Shown here: positions 62,698 through 64,000 of the stretch, piece by piece | How the letters are laid out: each line of letters starts with the position of its first letter | How positions within the stretch are numbered: position 1 is the first letter of the stretch | Assembly (NCBI GenBank): GCA_937873655.1 | Contig: CALMYQ010000059.1 | Location: 20,417 to 84,416, forward strand | From: an uncultured Lewinella sp. | Lineage (GTDB): Bacteria; Bacteroidota; Bacteroidia; Chitinophagales; Saprospiraceae | DNA length: 64,000 nt | Direction of reading: 5' to 3' | Position numbers and translations under genes: made by a program | The notes under the pieces: generated by a model | Told to the model about the DNA's origin: nothing | The model's input: only the letters and a program-made list of their open reading frames with translations | Database searches by the model: none

Positions 62698-63870
62698 CTA
62701 CCCTTCCTGCAACCGCTGAATAAACGCCTCGATCATGCGCTGGGCAGCCTGGTTTTTGTCCTTGGCCAGGTCCAGCGCATGATTGGCGGCATCCAGGGCT
62801 TCCTTGTTTTTGCCCAGTTTGTTGAGCAATTGAGCGTAGGTATAGTAAAATTCGTAGGCATTGCTGCGTTCTGCGGCTTCCCTGGCGAAATCTTCTGCCT
62901 GTTTGACGGCGCGATTGTCGCGCGGGAAGGTCGCCATGATCACGTTGGATAACCTGACGTATTCCGCGGGTTTGTGATCGGCTACTTTGCCCATATAGTC
63001 CTTGCTGGCGGCCAGAAAGGTCTTGGCGTCGCGTTGATCCAGGGCGAAGTCCATGTCCGCTTCGATGGCAAAATCGGCCGCTTCGGCGGGATAATGCTTT
63101 TTCATCAGGCTTTTGGCGGTTTCCAGCAGGTCCTGGCTCTGGAAGGAGATCGCTTTTTGGGCGGTGGCTTGGCAGGCGCCGAGGATCTTGTGCTGAATTT
63201 CGTCTTCAGAGGCCAGTTTGGCGATGGCTTTGCGGTTCTCGATGAGGAGGTCGAACACCCGGGAATCTGCCTCAGCGGTCCCTTCCAGGATAATGCGCAG
63301 GTTGGTGTCGGAGGTCAGGTCCTGCTGGTCGCGCAAATAATCGTTCGTGATCGCCAGGCTGGGTTTTCCGGCCTTGTTGAGGGCTTTGACGTAATTGAGC
63401 ACCAATTCCGGGTCGCGGTTGCCTTTTTCGTATTCGGCAGCAAACAGGCCGCTGCGGTCCACTTTAGCCAGTGCGTTTTGCCCGAGTTCGATGAATTTGT
63501 CGATTTGCTGGGCGCCCCGGATGTTTTGCACCACCTCGCCGGTATAATCGATATAGTAGAGGGTCGGAAAGGCGGATACCGGGTATTTTTTCCGGAATTT
63601 GACGCCTTCCGGGTCCTTTTCCATATCCCATTGGATGTTAATGAAATTGGCATTGTAATATTGGCCGACCTGTTCATCGGGGAACACGTTACGGGCCATC
63701 GCCTTGCAGGGGCCGCACCAGGAGGCAAAGGCGTCTACAAAGATCAGTTTATCCTGTTTTTTCGCCTCAGCTACGGCTTCTTCCCAGGTGCCTTTGAAGA
63801 ATTCGATGCCCTGGGCCTGCACCGACACAACAGCCGCCAGAAAGGAAATAATCAAGGTGATTTTTTTCAT
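62698..63870 (-). CDS. Exported thioredoxin-fold protein
   Basis: A 390-residue secreted protein, signal MKKITLIISFLAAVVSVQAQ. Thioredoxin domain at about 25-130 with the redox motif WCGPC (C52, C55) in VDAFASWCGPCKAMARNVF and the cis-Pro in VSAFPTLYYIDYTG. The C-terminal 250 residues are helical, TPR-like (YEFYYTYAQLLNKLGKNKEALDAANHALDLAKDKNQAAQRMIEAF). It probably reduces or isomerises disulfides in the periplasm; the client is unknown. The in-frame start at 63939 is rejected because it places 23 residues before the signal peptide. The stop codon TAG touches a 15-mer array. Confidence 0.88.
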   Translation of the reverse strand: MKKITLIISFLAAVVSVQAQGIEFFKGTWEEAVAEAKKQDKLIFVDAFASWCGPCKAMARNVFPDEQVGQYYNANFINIQWDMEKDPEGVKFRKKYPVSAFPTLYYIDYTGEVVQNIRGAQQIDKFIELGQNALAKVDRSGLFAAEYEKGNRDPELVLNYVKALNKAGKPSLAITNDYLRDQQDLTSDTNLRIILEGTAEADSRVFDLLIENRKAIAKLASEDEIQHKILGACQATAQKAISFQSQDLLETAKSLMKKHYPAEAADFAIEADMDFALDQRDAKTFLAASKDYMGKVADHKPAEYVRLSNVIMATFPRDNRAVKQAEDFAREAAERSNAYEFYYTYAQLLNKLGKNKEALDAANHALDLAKDKNQAAQRMIEAFIQRLQEG

Positions 63871-63939
63871 GGTCCTATAATTGAAAAGGAATGTTGATTC
63901 TTGGACCGCTAAGTTCGGGATTTTATGGGACGTGTGCAA

Positions 63940-64000
63940 GGGTGAGAGGGTGAGTGAGGAGCGCCCTGAGTGATCTGAGTGCCCTGAGTGGTCCCCCCAT
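63940..64000. repeat. GTGAGAG / CCCTGAGTG low-complexity tract
   Basis: Short GTGAGAG units then repeats of CCCTGAGTG at the window edge; the array continues out of view. Confidence 0.5.

Noticed and set aside
62408..62952. Frames encoding (FQLAV)n and (TEKLP)n
   Set aside because: These are translations of the 15-mer array that run antisense into the thioredoxin-fold gene.

Overview
This 64 kb window is a chromosomal segment of a Bacteroidota bacterium, most likely in or near the Saprospiraceae. The evidence is the gene content: gliding and type IX secretion genes (gldE, gldD, a PorP/SprF porin, a PorE-like OmpA protein, cargo with a 'gliding motility-associated' C-terminal domain), CarboxypepD-plug-barrel outer membrane receptors, a futalosine menaquinone gene, and promoters of the Bacteroidetes type (TTTG, about 19-20 nt, TAnnTTTG). 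Most of the window is GC-rich and densely coding. No rRNA, tRNA, CRISPR array, integrase or transposase gene was recognised.

Layout. 0-23 kb is mostly core: serS end, a membrane zinc peptidase, frr, a TonB-type receptor, an ECF sigma factor, the mutY-ssb-gldE-gldD run, recA, an AIM24 protein, two unknown genes, the mevalonate-pathway pair idi-2/HMG-CoA reductase, a sugar isomerase-like lipoprotein, a PhoD-like phosphatase, and a minus-strand run of oxidoreductase, Cys/His-rich DUF6660-like protein and TonB receptor. 22.8-29.2 kb is a visibly AT-richer accessory island: a GNAT + HTH overlapping pair that looks like a toxin-antitoxin module, a 1428-residue Avs-like STAND NTPase with an N-terminal nuclease-like domain, and a HepT-MntA (HEPN/MNT) module. 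29.6-46 kb holds surface and secreted proteins (choice-of-anchor B protein, GT9 glycosyltransferase, PorP/SprF, a PD40-OmpA-DUF1573 fusion, ClpP, a second ECF sigma factor with a tiny downstream ORF, a cytochrome c/VCBS lipoprotein, a DUF1611 protein, two LamG proteins, YbaB). 46-64 kb holds two tandem POT peptide transporters, purine nucleoside phosphorylase, a membrane pyrophosphatase, an M14 peptidase, an SCP2 protein, pyrD with a likely attenuator, an RprX/RprY-like two-component system, a GlsB-type membrane protein, mqnC and a thioredoxin-fold protein.

The most unusual non-coding signal is a dense set of short repeats: heptamer arrays of TCAGTTG type, an (ATTGATTCG)n array with a 135-bp tandem duplication, a 15-mer array, octamer GAGAGTGA tracts, 51-bp and 32-bp dispersed repeats, CCGCC...GGCGG palindromes and a 165-bp MITE-like element with 18-bp terminal inverted repeats. 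These units repeatedly begin at, or supply, the stop codon of the adjacent gene (at least nine genes here), so repeat gain seems tied to gene 3' ends. The best candidates for undescribed biology are the defence island, the GNAT-HTH pair, the MITE family with a built-in stop codon, and the pyrD leader.
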